A DNA stretch of 5,254 bases from Sulfurovum sp. (GTDB lineage: Bacteria > Campylobacterota > Campylobacteria > Campylobacterales > Sulfurovaceae): the NCBI GenBank assembly GCA_020721385.1, contig DYMW01000102.1:1-5254 (forward strand), in the 5' to 3' direction. A model generated the notes under the pieces. The model saw only the letters and a program-made list of their open reading frames with translations. It did no database searches and was not told the origin of the DNA. Every line of letters starts with the position of its first letter. The stretch's first letter is position 1. The position numbers and the translations under genes were made by a program. Positions 1-4,513 of this stretch are shown piece by piece.

Positions 1-35
1 GTCATAGTTTGTTCAATTTGCATGATGTCTTTCAT
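1..35 (-). CDS. 5' end of an unidentified gene, cut by the window edge
   Basis: Only the first codons are present, reading MKDIMQIEQTM and then leaving the window. I chose the ATG at 35 because an AGGA Shine-Dalgarno core lies 7 nt upstream. Another in-frame ATG at 41 sits almost on top of that SD and is less likely. The gene follows the terminator at 73-108, so it is either read by read-through or has a promoter I cannot see. MoxR-type ATPase genes are often followed by a von Willebrand A (VWA) partner gene, so this could be one, but eleven residues cannot show that. Confidence 0.5.
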   Translation of the reverse strand, partial: MKDIMQIEQTM

Positions 36-72
36 TTCCATTTCCTTTAGTTACTTGGCTCAAACGAACCAA

Positions 73-108
73 CAAAAAAACCATCAATGCTGTTATGCAC
101 TGATGGTT
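73..108 (-). terminator. Rho-independent terminator closing the ATPase operon
   Basis: On the minus strand a 12-bp stem (arms 97-108 and 79-90, one G-T wobble) encloses a 6-nt loop and is followed directly by a run of T residues (complement of the A run at 74-80). It lies 15 nt after the stop of the 76-aa gene. The plus strand has no T tract after the hairpin, so it acts in the minus direction only. Confidence 0.88.
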
Positions 109-122
109 CAAGGTGGAGGAGA

Positions 123-353
123 CTACTGTTGTTTTTGATCAATCATACGGCTAACAAAGTTTGCCATATTGTGATGCCATATTTCGATGTTACGGAGCAT
201 GGGATAATAAGGCTTGCCAATAGCGTTATTGGCTTTGCGTTTGAATTTGAAACTACGTTCATAGTGGTAGTGCTGCAATGATGCTAACAGTTCTGCATCA
301 TTGAAATCTGTCACTTGATGCTCAGGTAAGTAGTATTTAGATGAGTCAGGCAT
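123..353 (-). CDS. Conserved-looking small phage protein of unknown function (76 aa)
   Basis: I do not recognise this protein. It is 76 residues long, polar and basic in its second half (a KFKRKANN stretch near residues 36-43), rich in Tyr and His, with no membrane segment, signal peptide or metal motif. It starts at an ATG with a modest GGGA ribosome site about 9 nt upstream, 21 nt after the ATPase stop. It is the last gene before the terminator at 73-108, so it is probably cotranscribed with the ATPase and the cysteine-rich protein. The placement makes it a possible accessory to the ATPase, but that is inference from position only. The plus-strand reading frame over the same bases has no recognisable content. 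Confidence 0.75.
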   Translation of the reverse strand: MPDSSKYYLPEHQVTDFNDAELLASLQHYHYERSFKFKRKANNAIGKPYYPMLRNIEIWHHNMANFVSRMIDQKQQ

Positions 354-374
354 TGTAATTTCCCGTGTTGGAAG

Positions 375-1098
375 TTAATCAAGGTATTTGGAGATAGCCA
401 GCAAGCGTTTAATGAATGCAGGCTCAGATTTTAACTCTGGTGACTTAGCTAATGCTGCACGGTAGAAGAACACACGAAAGTCCATAGTGAAGCGATCAGC
501 ATACGTAGCAACAGCGTCAAAGTTATTGATGGTAACATTTGAGAGAATGCTAGTTAGTGTTGCCCAACGTAAGCTGGAATCAGAAGGGATTGTGCAGGTA
601 TCTGGATTAGCCAGAATCTGTTGAATGGTAATCAAGTTGTCAAACAGCTTACAGAAAGTAATGAATTCTACCGCTACACCAGAAGTGATTGTGCCTGCGT
701 AGAGAGCAACTTTATCATTACTCACTTCTTTCCCTGTAATCAGTCGATGCATGAATTCCCATGAACGAGGACAGCAGTAAGTTAGTTCCTTATGGTCAGG
801 ATTGAAGTCCATCAGCTTGTTTGGGTATTGAGCCAAGTAAGCAATGATACGTGAGTCATAATTTTGAGGAATAGCTACCTCTTCTAACCAGCCATTGAAG
901 TTGGTTTCAAGAACCAAGTGAATTAACCGAGACTGCATAGCAGTACCCATGTTATTCACAATAGCTTTATCTGAAGCAATATTACCTGCACAGACGATAG
1001 CTACGTTAGGGTGCAGTTTATGCTGACCAACTTCTTTATCCAGAATTACCCGGTAAGCAGCAGCAATAACATTTCGTGAAGCTGAGTTAAGCTCATCA
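375..1098 (-). CDS. MoxR-like AAA+ ATPase, exon 2 (residues 107-347 of the spliced protein)
   Basis: This is the 3' exon of the ATPase. It has no start of its own: the frame is open upstream of the GTG at 959 back to the intron boundary and encodes essential ATPase sequence there. It starts by completing Leu107 and then gives the Walker B acidic pair D108-E109, followed by LNSASRNV. Sensor 1 lies in VAIVCAGN (Asn146). A probable arginine finger is R164 in AMQSRLIHL. A C-terminal helical lid with DSRIIAYL and a PRSWEFMHRL motif follows, typical of this phage and bacterial ATPase group. Joined to exon 1 (320 + 724 nt) it gives 347 aa, near the length I would expect for the group. Such ATPases remodel protein complexes, usually with a VWA-domain partner. 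The target here is unknown. Calling this region as a free 194-aa protein from 959 would lose the Walker B and sensor 1 motifs. Confidence 0.9.
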
Positions 1099-1160
1099 CA
1101 TTATTTTCTATATGGTTCGCAATACCACATACGTTCTCAGGGTCAGCTACCCATGAACTG

Positions 1161-1178
1161 CTGCATGTCACCATGCAG
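1161..1178 (-). repeat. Intron P9.1 hairpin with GNRA tetraloop
   Basis: A perfect 7-bp stem is closed by a GTGA loop, a GNRA tetraloop, on the minus strand. It lies 3' of P7 in the position of a group I P9.1 element and closely matches the td intron sequence as I recall it. GNRA loops in these introns make tertiary contacts that stabilise the ribozyme fold. Confidence 0.8.
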
Positions 1179-1194
1179 AGAAGATCATATCAAT

Positions 1195-1212
1195 CTCCTG
1201 ATGAATCAGGAG
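1195..1212 (-). repeat. Intron P9 hairpin
   Basis: A perfect 7-bp inverted repeat (CTCCTGA and TCAGGAG) with a 4-nt loop lies just upstream of the P7 3' strand on the minus strand. It is best read as a peripheral helix (P8/P9 region) of the group I ribozyme. It has no T tract and is not a terminator. Confidence 0.7.
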
Positions 1213-1273
1213 AGTTACCATTTCGGAACACCATTAGCTTGTGTCCTACGTCTTACGACTGATCGTTAGGCTT

Positions 1274-1675
1274 TTAACTGAAATTTAGCTTATACCCAAA
1301 CTGAGTTAAGTTGTTAACTCGAATACAGTTATCAATAGCTTTTGCTGCTTCAATTTCGTCATCAAATCGAGCAGAAATATAAAGTTTTTTCCTGTATTTT
1401 AGCTGCACTTGCCATTTCTTCCGATCTTTTGCCCAAGATACCCCGTGATACCTTGAAGAACTTTGTTGGCGTTTCACACCTGCGTTTGCTGGGTAAGCCC
1501 TGTCATGTAGTCCAGTATCCCAAGCATGTTGCATATTGTATTGGTGGGTGCACCATTCCAAATTCTCTAAACTGTTGTTTAGCGGATTACCATCAATATG
1601 GTTAATTTCTGGTAAGTTATCTGGATTTGGTATAAAAGCTAAGGCTATAAGCCGATGTACTTGAAAAGAATACAT
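1274..1675 (-). CDS. Intron-encoded HNH homing endonuclease with C-terminal AP2 DNA-binding domain
   Basis: The 133 residues from the first ATG begin inside a domain (YSFQVHRLIALAF, residues 2-14, the end of a NUMOD4-type region). The HNH nuclease core follows, with IPNPDN, NHIDGN (His26), LNNSLENLEW and CTHQYN (His44, Asn47). Residues about 71-133 form an AP2/ERF-like DNA-binding domain (RYHGVSW, KKWQVQL, EAAKAID, KLNF). Enzymes of this kind cut intronless alleles so that the intron is copied in by repair. The likely target is the Walker B coding region of an uninterrupted ATPase gene. No Shine-Dalgarno precedes this ATG, and homologous sequence continues upstream in frame to about 1828, so 1675 is only the first available ATG and not a convincing start. 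The gene's last codons and stop form the 3' strand of intron helix P6a. Confidence 0.82.
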   Translation of the reverse strand: MYSFQVHRLIALAFIPNPDNLPEINHIDGNPLNNSLENLEWCTHQYNMQHAWDTGLHDRAYPANAGVKRQQSSSRYHGVSWAKDRKKWQVQLKYRKKLYISARFDDEIEAAKAIDNCIRVNNLTQFGYKLNFS

Positions 1676-1849
1676 TTTGGAATTTTTGTAAAGATGAACA
1701 CACTTATACCCGTGGTTACTGAGGTAAGGTTGTATGTTGTCTTTATTTTTCCAATTAGTTCTGCATTCTTTCTGTCTCCTTACATTTCCTGAGTTAGAAA
1801 TTTCGTAAGGAAAATCAGCTATTACATGCTATATTTCAGTATTTAGCAC
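1676..1849 (-). pseudogene. N-terminal NUMOD4-like part of the HNH endonuclease, without a usable start and with an amber codon
   Basis: In the same frame as the HNH gene, 51 codons upstream of its first ATG encode ADFPYEISNSGNVRR, then NHGYKCVHLYKNSK. This matches the usual start of NUMOD4-HNH endonucleases (pattern W-x-x-I-x-x-[FY]...Y-x-[VI]-S-N-x-G-x-V). The frame contains no ATG, GTG or TTG. It is closed by TAG at 1831-1829, where the family would have its conserved Trp (TGG); a GTG lies six codons further upstream at 1849-1847. Changing that single base in thought gives one continuous protein of about 191 aa. Alternatives are a rare ATA or ATT start downstream of the stop, or a sequencing error. 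The clear domain match supports real coding ancestry; whether it is translated now is unknown. Confidence 0.6.
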
Positions 1850-1967
1850 GGTAGGTTGTCTCTTAGGTAAAGATTCAAGTGTACACTCAAACCATCCACC
1901 CACATAGAGAGTTTCCCCGTTTAGGCAACTTTCGACAGTGCATTACTACACTGAAGCCCTGAAGTTA

Positions 1968-2287
1968 AGGAAGATTAGCCAGCCGTCTTTACCAGCAGGT
2001 AAAGGTGTACTCTCAATGGGGAAAGTGTTAAATGGTACAAATTCTGCTTTACCATCAGAAGTGAAGCGAGGTAAGCCGTTTAGATCAGAACTTTCCATTT
2101 GGCTCAAGCGAATATCAATCAATTCTAAGTTGAGATTCTTTGCAATCTTCTTGACAATCTGAGATTTTCCCGTTCCCGGTGAAGAGGTCATCATTGGAAC
2201 CAAACCTGCAAAGAGAGCTTCAGTAATAAACTCCACTGCTTGGGCAGGATTAACAGTGAATTGAAATGTTGATTTAGTGTCTACCAT
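1968..2287 (-). CDS. MoxR-like AAA+ ATPase, exon 1 (residues 1-107, Walker A)
   Basis: This exon encodes the nucleotide-binding start of the ATPase. The Walker A P-loop SSPGTGKS occupies residues 35-42 with Lys41 and Ser42. The usual first Gly is replaced by Ser. The exon then gives DIRLSQMESSDLNGLPRF (residues 58-75), the conserved Asp-Leu-x-Gly-x-Pro region of this ATPase group, and ends in DGWLIFL, the hydrophobic strand of Walker B. The acidic pair is in exon 2. Without splicing, translation runs six codons into the intron (NFRASV) and stops, giving a 113-aa product unable to hydrolyse ATP. The ATG at 2287 is 2 nt after the stop of the cysteine-rich gene, with GAGG about 10 nt upstream, so the two are probably translationally coupled. 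The ATP-driven remodelling role is family knowledge; the substrate is unknown. Confidence 0.9.
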
Positions 2288-2289
2288 GA

Positions 2290-2640
2290 TTATTCTACCT
2301 CGTAAGAAAGTGCTGTCTTGCAGCGATTAATGATTGTTTGTCTAGCTTTTTCACGAACTGCTAAATCGGCATCATCATGCATGAAGTAGGGAGAGTATGA
2401 TTCATCACAATTAAGTTGTGCTGGGCAGTACTCACAGTTGTATTCCGTGCTGACACTGCCTGCTTCAACGAATGGCTTGGTATACTCACACAAGAAACAG
2501 TTGCATGAGATTAGGTTGTAGTACTGTGGGAAGAGTTGCTTCATAGCATCTGGTTTATTAATGTCTTCTTTCAACATTAGTTCCCATAGTGTTATGGTCT
2601 GTTTCAGTGCTAATTCTGATTCTGGATTAAGTGGTGACAT
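2290..2640 (-). CDS. Cysteine-rich small phage protein, probable zinc ribbon (116 aa)
   Basis: This is a 116-residue protein with an acidic helical start (residues 8-35) and a central cysteine cluster. C48-x2-C51 and C69-x2-C72 form a four-Cys arrangement that could bind zinc, with further Cys at 46, 78 and 107. The layout of CFLCEY, NCEYCP, SPYF and a final Arg/Ala-rich helix resembles an unnamed group of small phage proteins that I recall as having CxLCEY...C..CP...PY motifs. I know no function for it. The start at 2640 is supported by GAGGAG 7 nt upstream. It is the first gene of the operon, and its stop is 2 nt before the ATPase start, so the two are likely made together. Zinc binding and any role as an ATPase partner are inference. 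Confidence 0.85.
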   Translation of the reverse strand: MSPLNPESELALKQTITLWELMLKEDINKPDAMKQLFPQYYNLISCNCFLCEYTKPFVEAGSVSTEYNCEYCPAQLNCDESYSPYFMHDDADLAVREKARQTIINRCKTALSYEVE

Positions 2641-2645
2641 AGGCT

Positions 2646-2659
2646 ATCTCCTCTGAGAT
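2646..2659 (-). promoter_or_regulatory. Hairpin overlapping the Shine-Dalgarno of the cysteine-rich gene
   Basis: On the minus strand ATCTC-AGAG-GAGAT forms a 5-bp stem with a 4-nt loop. The ribosome site AGAGGAG lies in its loop and 3' arm, 7 nt before the ATG at 2640. Pairing would partly hide the site and could lower or control translation of the whole coupled operon. The stem is short, so the effect may be modest. Confidence 0.4.
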
Positions 2660-2699
2660 GTTAATTTGCAGGTAGGTTAGTCTTGTTAGAAAGACCGAG

Positions 2700-2743
2700 A
2701 AAAAAAAAAAATCCTTGAACCAAGAGACTATCTTAGATAGTAT
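2700..2743 (+). promoter_or_regulatory. Candidate sigma70-type promoter with A-tract
   Basis: A run of 12 A (2700-2711) lies just before a TTGAAC -35 box (2715-2720). The spacer is exactly 17 nt, and the -10 box is TAGTAT (2738-2743). Each hexamer matches consensus at four of six bases, and the A tract could act as an UP element. A 6-bp inverted repeat ACTATC-TTA-GATAGT (2727-2741) overlaps the spacer and -10, so a repressor or other factor might bind here. Transcription would start near 2750 and run towards the terminator at 2870. Confidence 0.4.
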
Positions 2744-2749
2744 TCTCTC

Positions 2750-2918
2750 GTCCTTGGGGAGTGCAGTCGTGAAGCTCCGGTAATTAGCTATCACGGATGC
2801 TTCTTCAAAGGATACGAGTTGTGTGCCTTAAACAACTGTATACTGCTTTCAAACTTCACACTCATATTTATGCCAATGACTTCTTTCCTCCTCTAAGTCA
2901 TTGGCATTTTCTTTTTCT
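2750..2918 (+). ncRNA. Candidate phage small RNA of about 170 nt
   Basis: The 375-bp gap between divergent genes holds no convincing protein gene, but it is organised on the plus strand like an independent RNA gene. A candidate promoter ends at 2743. A 9-bp hairpin with one bulged A (2768-2776 with 2786-2795, CGTGAAGCT pairing AGCTATCACG) is followed by a second hairpin (AGTTGT/ACAACT, 2817-2822 with 2832-2837). A strong terminator closes it at 2870-2918. No plus-strand gene upstream would need that terminator. The terminator loop carries CTTTCCTCCTCT, which is complementary to purine-rich ribosome sites. I do not recognise a known RNA family. The alternative is an untranslated leader with an attenuator for the virion genes that start at 3016. 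Confidence 0.42.
2870..2918 (+). terminator. Rho-independent terminator, plus strand, upstream of the virion genes
   Basis: A perfect 13-bp inverted repeat (2870-2882 and 2895-2907, ATGCCAATGACTT and its complement) with a 12-nt pyrimidine loop is followed by TTTTCTTTTTCT. It terminates plus-strand transcription about 100 bp before the start at 3016, so the virion genes need their own promoter downstream or antitermination. A TATACT (2979-2984) upstream of 3016 could be a -10 box, but it has no good -35. Confidence 0.8.
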
Positions 2919-3015
2919 ATCTGCCTGCTTTTTCTTCTTCTCCTATCTGTCAATGTATTTCTTGGTTCAGAAGTAGAATATACTTGGATACTATTACTTT
3001 ATCCTAGGAGCACGT

Positions 3016-3438
3016 ATGAATGACTTAGTTGAACCAAAGATGATTGATGTTGTACAAGACATCCTAACCGTAGTCTCTGGTGGTACTGCTGGAAGTACTC
3101 TAATACCCTCTGCAACTGAAGCTACTCAAGAGGCTTTACTGACCGAATTACAATTGAAGCATGATGGTACAAGTACTGAGCCTGTATTCACTACACGTAG
3201 TATTCAGACTCAAACGCCTACAATGTTACGTACAACAACATCAGGTACTATAGTTGCTGGAGCAATTCATATTAGCGTTACCAATGCAGGTTCAGTATCT
3301 GGCACAGTGCTAGGAGCAGAATTGAAACCAAAAGAGACAGTGAATTTCACAGTGACAGATCGTCATGCTACGCTTTCTGGTGTATCTTACGTAGCTACTG
3401 GAACTGAGTTTGTTATCACAACATTAGCAGGAGCGTAA
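3016..3438 (+). CDS. Probable phage structural protein, beta-rich (140 aa)
   Basis: This is a 140-residue protein rich in Thr, Ser, Val and Gly. A short helical start (residues 5-20) is followed by a Ser/Thr/Ala linker and a beta-strand-rich C-terminal half. In that half, SVTNAGSVSGTVLGAEL, KETVNFTVTD and a closing SYVATGTEFVITTLAGA stand out. This pattern of an alternating strand domain ending in ydATGTeFlIT is one I associate with small proteins in phage tail or virion gene clusters, but I cannot name it. The start is supported by AGGAG 5 nt before the ATG. It lies directly upstream of the tail fibre (2-nt gap), so the two are cotranscribed. No signal peptide, membrane segment or enzyme motif is visible. 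A decoration, baseplate or fibre-attachment role is inference. Confidence 0.8.
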   Translation: MNDLVEPKMIDVVQDILTVVSGGTAGSTLIPSATEATQEALLTELQLKHDGTSTEPVFTTRSIQTQTPTMLRTTTSGTIVAGAIHISVTNAGSVSGTVLGAELKPKETVNFTVTDRHATLSGVSYVATGTEFVITTLAGA

Positions 3439-3440
3439 TC

Positions 3441-4115
3441 ATGTTTGGATTAGGAGATCAAGGCGAACCAAGTAATAACAAAAAGACAGATGTAGAAGCT
3501 AATAAAACCAGTGATGTGTTTTTTCCAACTGTTAAAGCTGTTTTTGATTGGGTTAGTGGTTTGTTTGTTAAAGGGGCTGCATCTAGCACTGATAATGCTA
3601 TTGCTAGATTTGACGGTACAACCGGAAAAGTAGTTAAAAATAGTAATGCGACTATATCGGATGATGGTGTTATTACGGCATTAAATGGCTTGCTACAATT
3701 TCATGGTAGAACTCCAATACTAAATGGCTCTTTGCATTCTGGTGATTGGGCTGGCAAAGAGGCATATCCAAATGTAATTACCGATCTTAATGTGCTAATA
3801 GATGCAGGTGTATGGAATTTGGTAAATACGGGTGAAGTTTCCAATATGCCATTTAATTATACTGGATGGGCGTATGTAATTAATTTGCGTCACGCTAATT
3901 TAGCAGATACTGGGAATTGGACTACACAGTTTTTTGTAACGATGACCACAGTAAATACGATCATATATGTTAGACAGCTATATTCTGGAGGATGGCAGGA
4001 TTGGCGTAATATTTATACGAGTGGTGGGTCACTTGTTGATGGTTTAGGGAGTGGTGGTACAGATGGTCAAGTGCTTAAAAAAGTCGGTGGTCTAGTGATT
4101 TGGTCTAACCCTTAA
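3441..4115 (+). CDS. Short tail fibre protein with pyocin-knob-like domain (224 aa)
   Basis: The N-terminal 45 residues (KTSDVFFPTVKAVFDWVSGLF) resemble the DKTS...YPT.KAV..W segment common in phage fibres. A fibre repeat element, SSTDNAIARFDGTTGKVVK, spans residues 48-66, followed by NATISDDGVITALN (69-82). Residues about 92-195 form a pyocin-knob-like domain with SGDWAGKEAYPN, an alternating strand core and the typical end GGWQDWRNIYTSGG. The tail GTDGQVLKKVGGLVIWSNP is another fibre element. Such proteins are trimeric virion appendages that bind the host surface. At 224 aa it is short for a complete fibre, so it may be a side fibre or attach to a longer one. AGGAG lies 7 nt before the ATG. 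The following gene is 12 nt away. Confidence 0.88.
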   Translation: MFGLGDQGEPSNNKKTDVEANKTSDVFFPTVKAVFDWVSGLFVKGAASSTDNAIARFDGTTGKVVKNSNATISDDGVITALNGLLQFHGRTPILNGSLHSGDWAGKEAYPNVITDLNVLIDAGVWNLVNTGEVSNMPFNYTGWAYVINLRHANLADTGNWTTQFFVTMTTVNTIIYVRQLYSGGWQDWRNIYTSGGSLVDGLGSGGTDGQVLKKVGGLVIWSNP

Positions 4116-4127
4116 GGAGAATATGTT

Positions 4128-4445
4128 ATGAAACTCATTGGTGAACAAGATGTTAATGCTACATCCTATAAAACAGCAGGGGTTATCATGTTTAATAACA
4201 CAGGTGTAGTACCAGAAATGGTAGTGTATGAAGATACTGTCATCCCATTAGGGGATACAGTGATTACACAACGCACAGGACAATACACAGTACCTTACCA
4301 TCCTGATATTAGTATCCCGTTAATCAACCCACTGACTAGTGAGTTAACAGGTGAGACATTGCCAATTGATAGTCTGATGGCAATACTGTACAGCGTCTAT
4401 GCATTTGCACGGATGTATCAGTCACCAGTTACTGAACCAGTTTAG
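4128..4445 (+). CDS. Small protein of unknown function in the tail-fibre cluster (105 aa)
   Basis: I do not recognise this 105-residue protein. It is acidic overall and seems to start with beta structure (GVIMFNNTGVVPEMVVYEDTV, residues 18-38, and TVITQRTGQYTVPY). A C-terminal helix follows (DSLMAILYSVYAFARMY, about 82-98) that is amphipathic more than membrane-spanning. The start is clear: AAGGAG lies 8 nt upstream, and a nearer ATG at 4122 stops after two codons. Because it directly follows the fibre gene and ends just before the convergent terminator, it may be a fibre chaperone, capping protein or small virion protein. This is position-based inference without a supporting motif. Confidence 0.78.
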   Translation: MKLIGEQDVNATSYKTAGVIMFNNTGVVPEMVVYEDTVIPLGDTVITQRTGQYTVPYHPDISIPLINPLTSELTGETLPIDSLMAILYSVYAFARMYQSPVTEPV

Positions 4446-4455
4446 GTTAGTAAAA

Positions 4456-4487
4456 AACCAAGGCTATCATTTCTGATAGCCTTGGTT
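4456..4487 (-). terminator. Strong terminator between convergent virion and endolysin genes
   Basis: A perfect 14-bp inverted repeat (4456-4469 and 4474-4487) with a 4-nt TTTC loop lies in the gap between the convergent genes. On the minus strand it is followed by TTTTTT, making a canonical terminator for the endolysin gene, whose stop is at 4514. On the plus strand the following sequence is CTAACTT, so it probably works less well for the virion cluster, though the long stem may still stop it. Confidence 0.88.
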
Positions 4488-4513
4488 CTAACTTAGAAGT
4501 TCAATGAGTTTTA

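Larger units (their letters stand above)
1099..1967 (-). mobile_element. Group I intron (IA2, like phage T4 td) interrupting the ATPase gene
   Basis: The intron is 869 nt. It begins TAACTTCAGGG after an exon ending in U and ends in AATAATG, so the last base is the required G. Core elements read on the minus strand are: a P2-like hairpin CAGTG/CACTG; the conserved CTAAACGGGG and CCGTGCTAAAT segments; P6a (1840-1833 paired with 1284-1277, 8 bp); P7 GATCA/TGATC (1264-1260 with 1187-1183); P9 (CTCCTGA/TCAGGAG, 1212-1195); and P9.1 (CTGCATG-GTGA-CATGCAG, 1178-1161). From memory, the T4 td intron shares the start TAA, CTAAACGGGGAA, GTGCTAAAT, the CTGCATGGTGACATGCAG hairpin and the terminal ATAATG. 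P7 differs from td but still pairs, which is compensatory. Splicing joins CT to T and restores Leu-Asp-Glu. P1 is weak: I find only 3-4 contiguous pairs. An HNH endonuclease gene sits in the P6 loop, as in other phage introns. Confidence 0.93.

Noticed and set aside
87..281. Plus-strand 64-aa frame opposite the 76-aa gene
   Set aside because: It overlaps the terminator hairpin, has no ribosome site and no recognisable content. It is a shadow of the minus-strand gene.
375..959. A free-standing 194-aa protein starting at GTG 959
   Set aside because: The frame upstream of 959 encodes the Walker B acidic pair and sensor 1 back to the splice site, so this is part of ATPase exon 2 and not a separate gene.
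1342..1605. Plus-strand 87-aa frame opposite the HNH gene
   Set aside because: The opposite strand has clear HNH and AP2 motifs. This frame has none.
1740..1785. A strong AAGGAG followed by ATG within the intron (minus strand) as the endonuclease start
   Set aside because: That ATG is in another frame and stops after three codons (ATG CAG AAC TAA). The purine run is explained by the coding sequence NVRRQKE in the endonuclease frame.
1946..1967. The 3' end of a 113-aa ATPase fragment (last six residues NFRASV)
   Set aside because: These codons are the first bases of the intron. They are only translated from unspliced RNA.
1938..2162. Plus-strand 74-aa frame opposite ATPase exon 1
   Set aside because: It crosses the intron-exon border and is antisense to the Walker A region. 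There is no ribosome site.
2700..2760. A minus-strand terminator made of CTTG-GTT-CAAG followed by T12
   Set aside because: The stem is only 4-5 bp and no minus-strand gene lies upstream to be terminated. The A tract is better explained as part of a plus-strand promoter, though this is not certain.
2741..2870. A tRNA in the intergenic region
   Set aside because: I found no T-arm consensus, no acceptor stem pairing and no cloverleaf on either strand. The GGTTCAAGG on the minus strand near 2716 does not sit in a proper T arm.
2797..2976. A 59-codon plus-strand frame starting MLLQRIRVV with a hydrophobic Phe-rich end
   Set aside because: It has no ribosome site, runs through the terminator hairpin, and its hydrophobic part follows simply from the pyrimidine-rich tract. 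A small membrane protein is not excluded but not supported.
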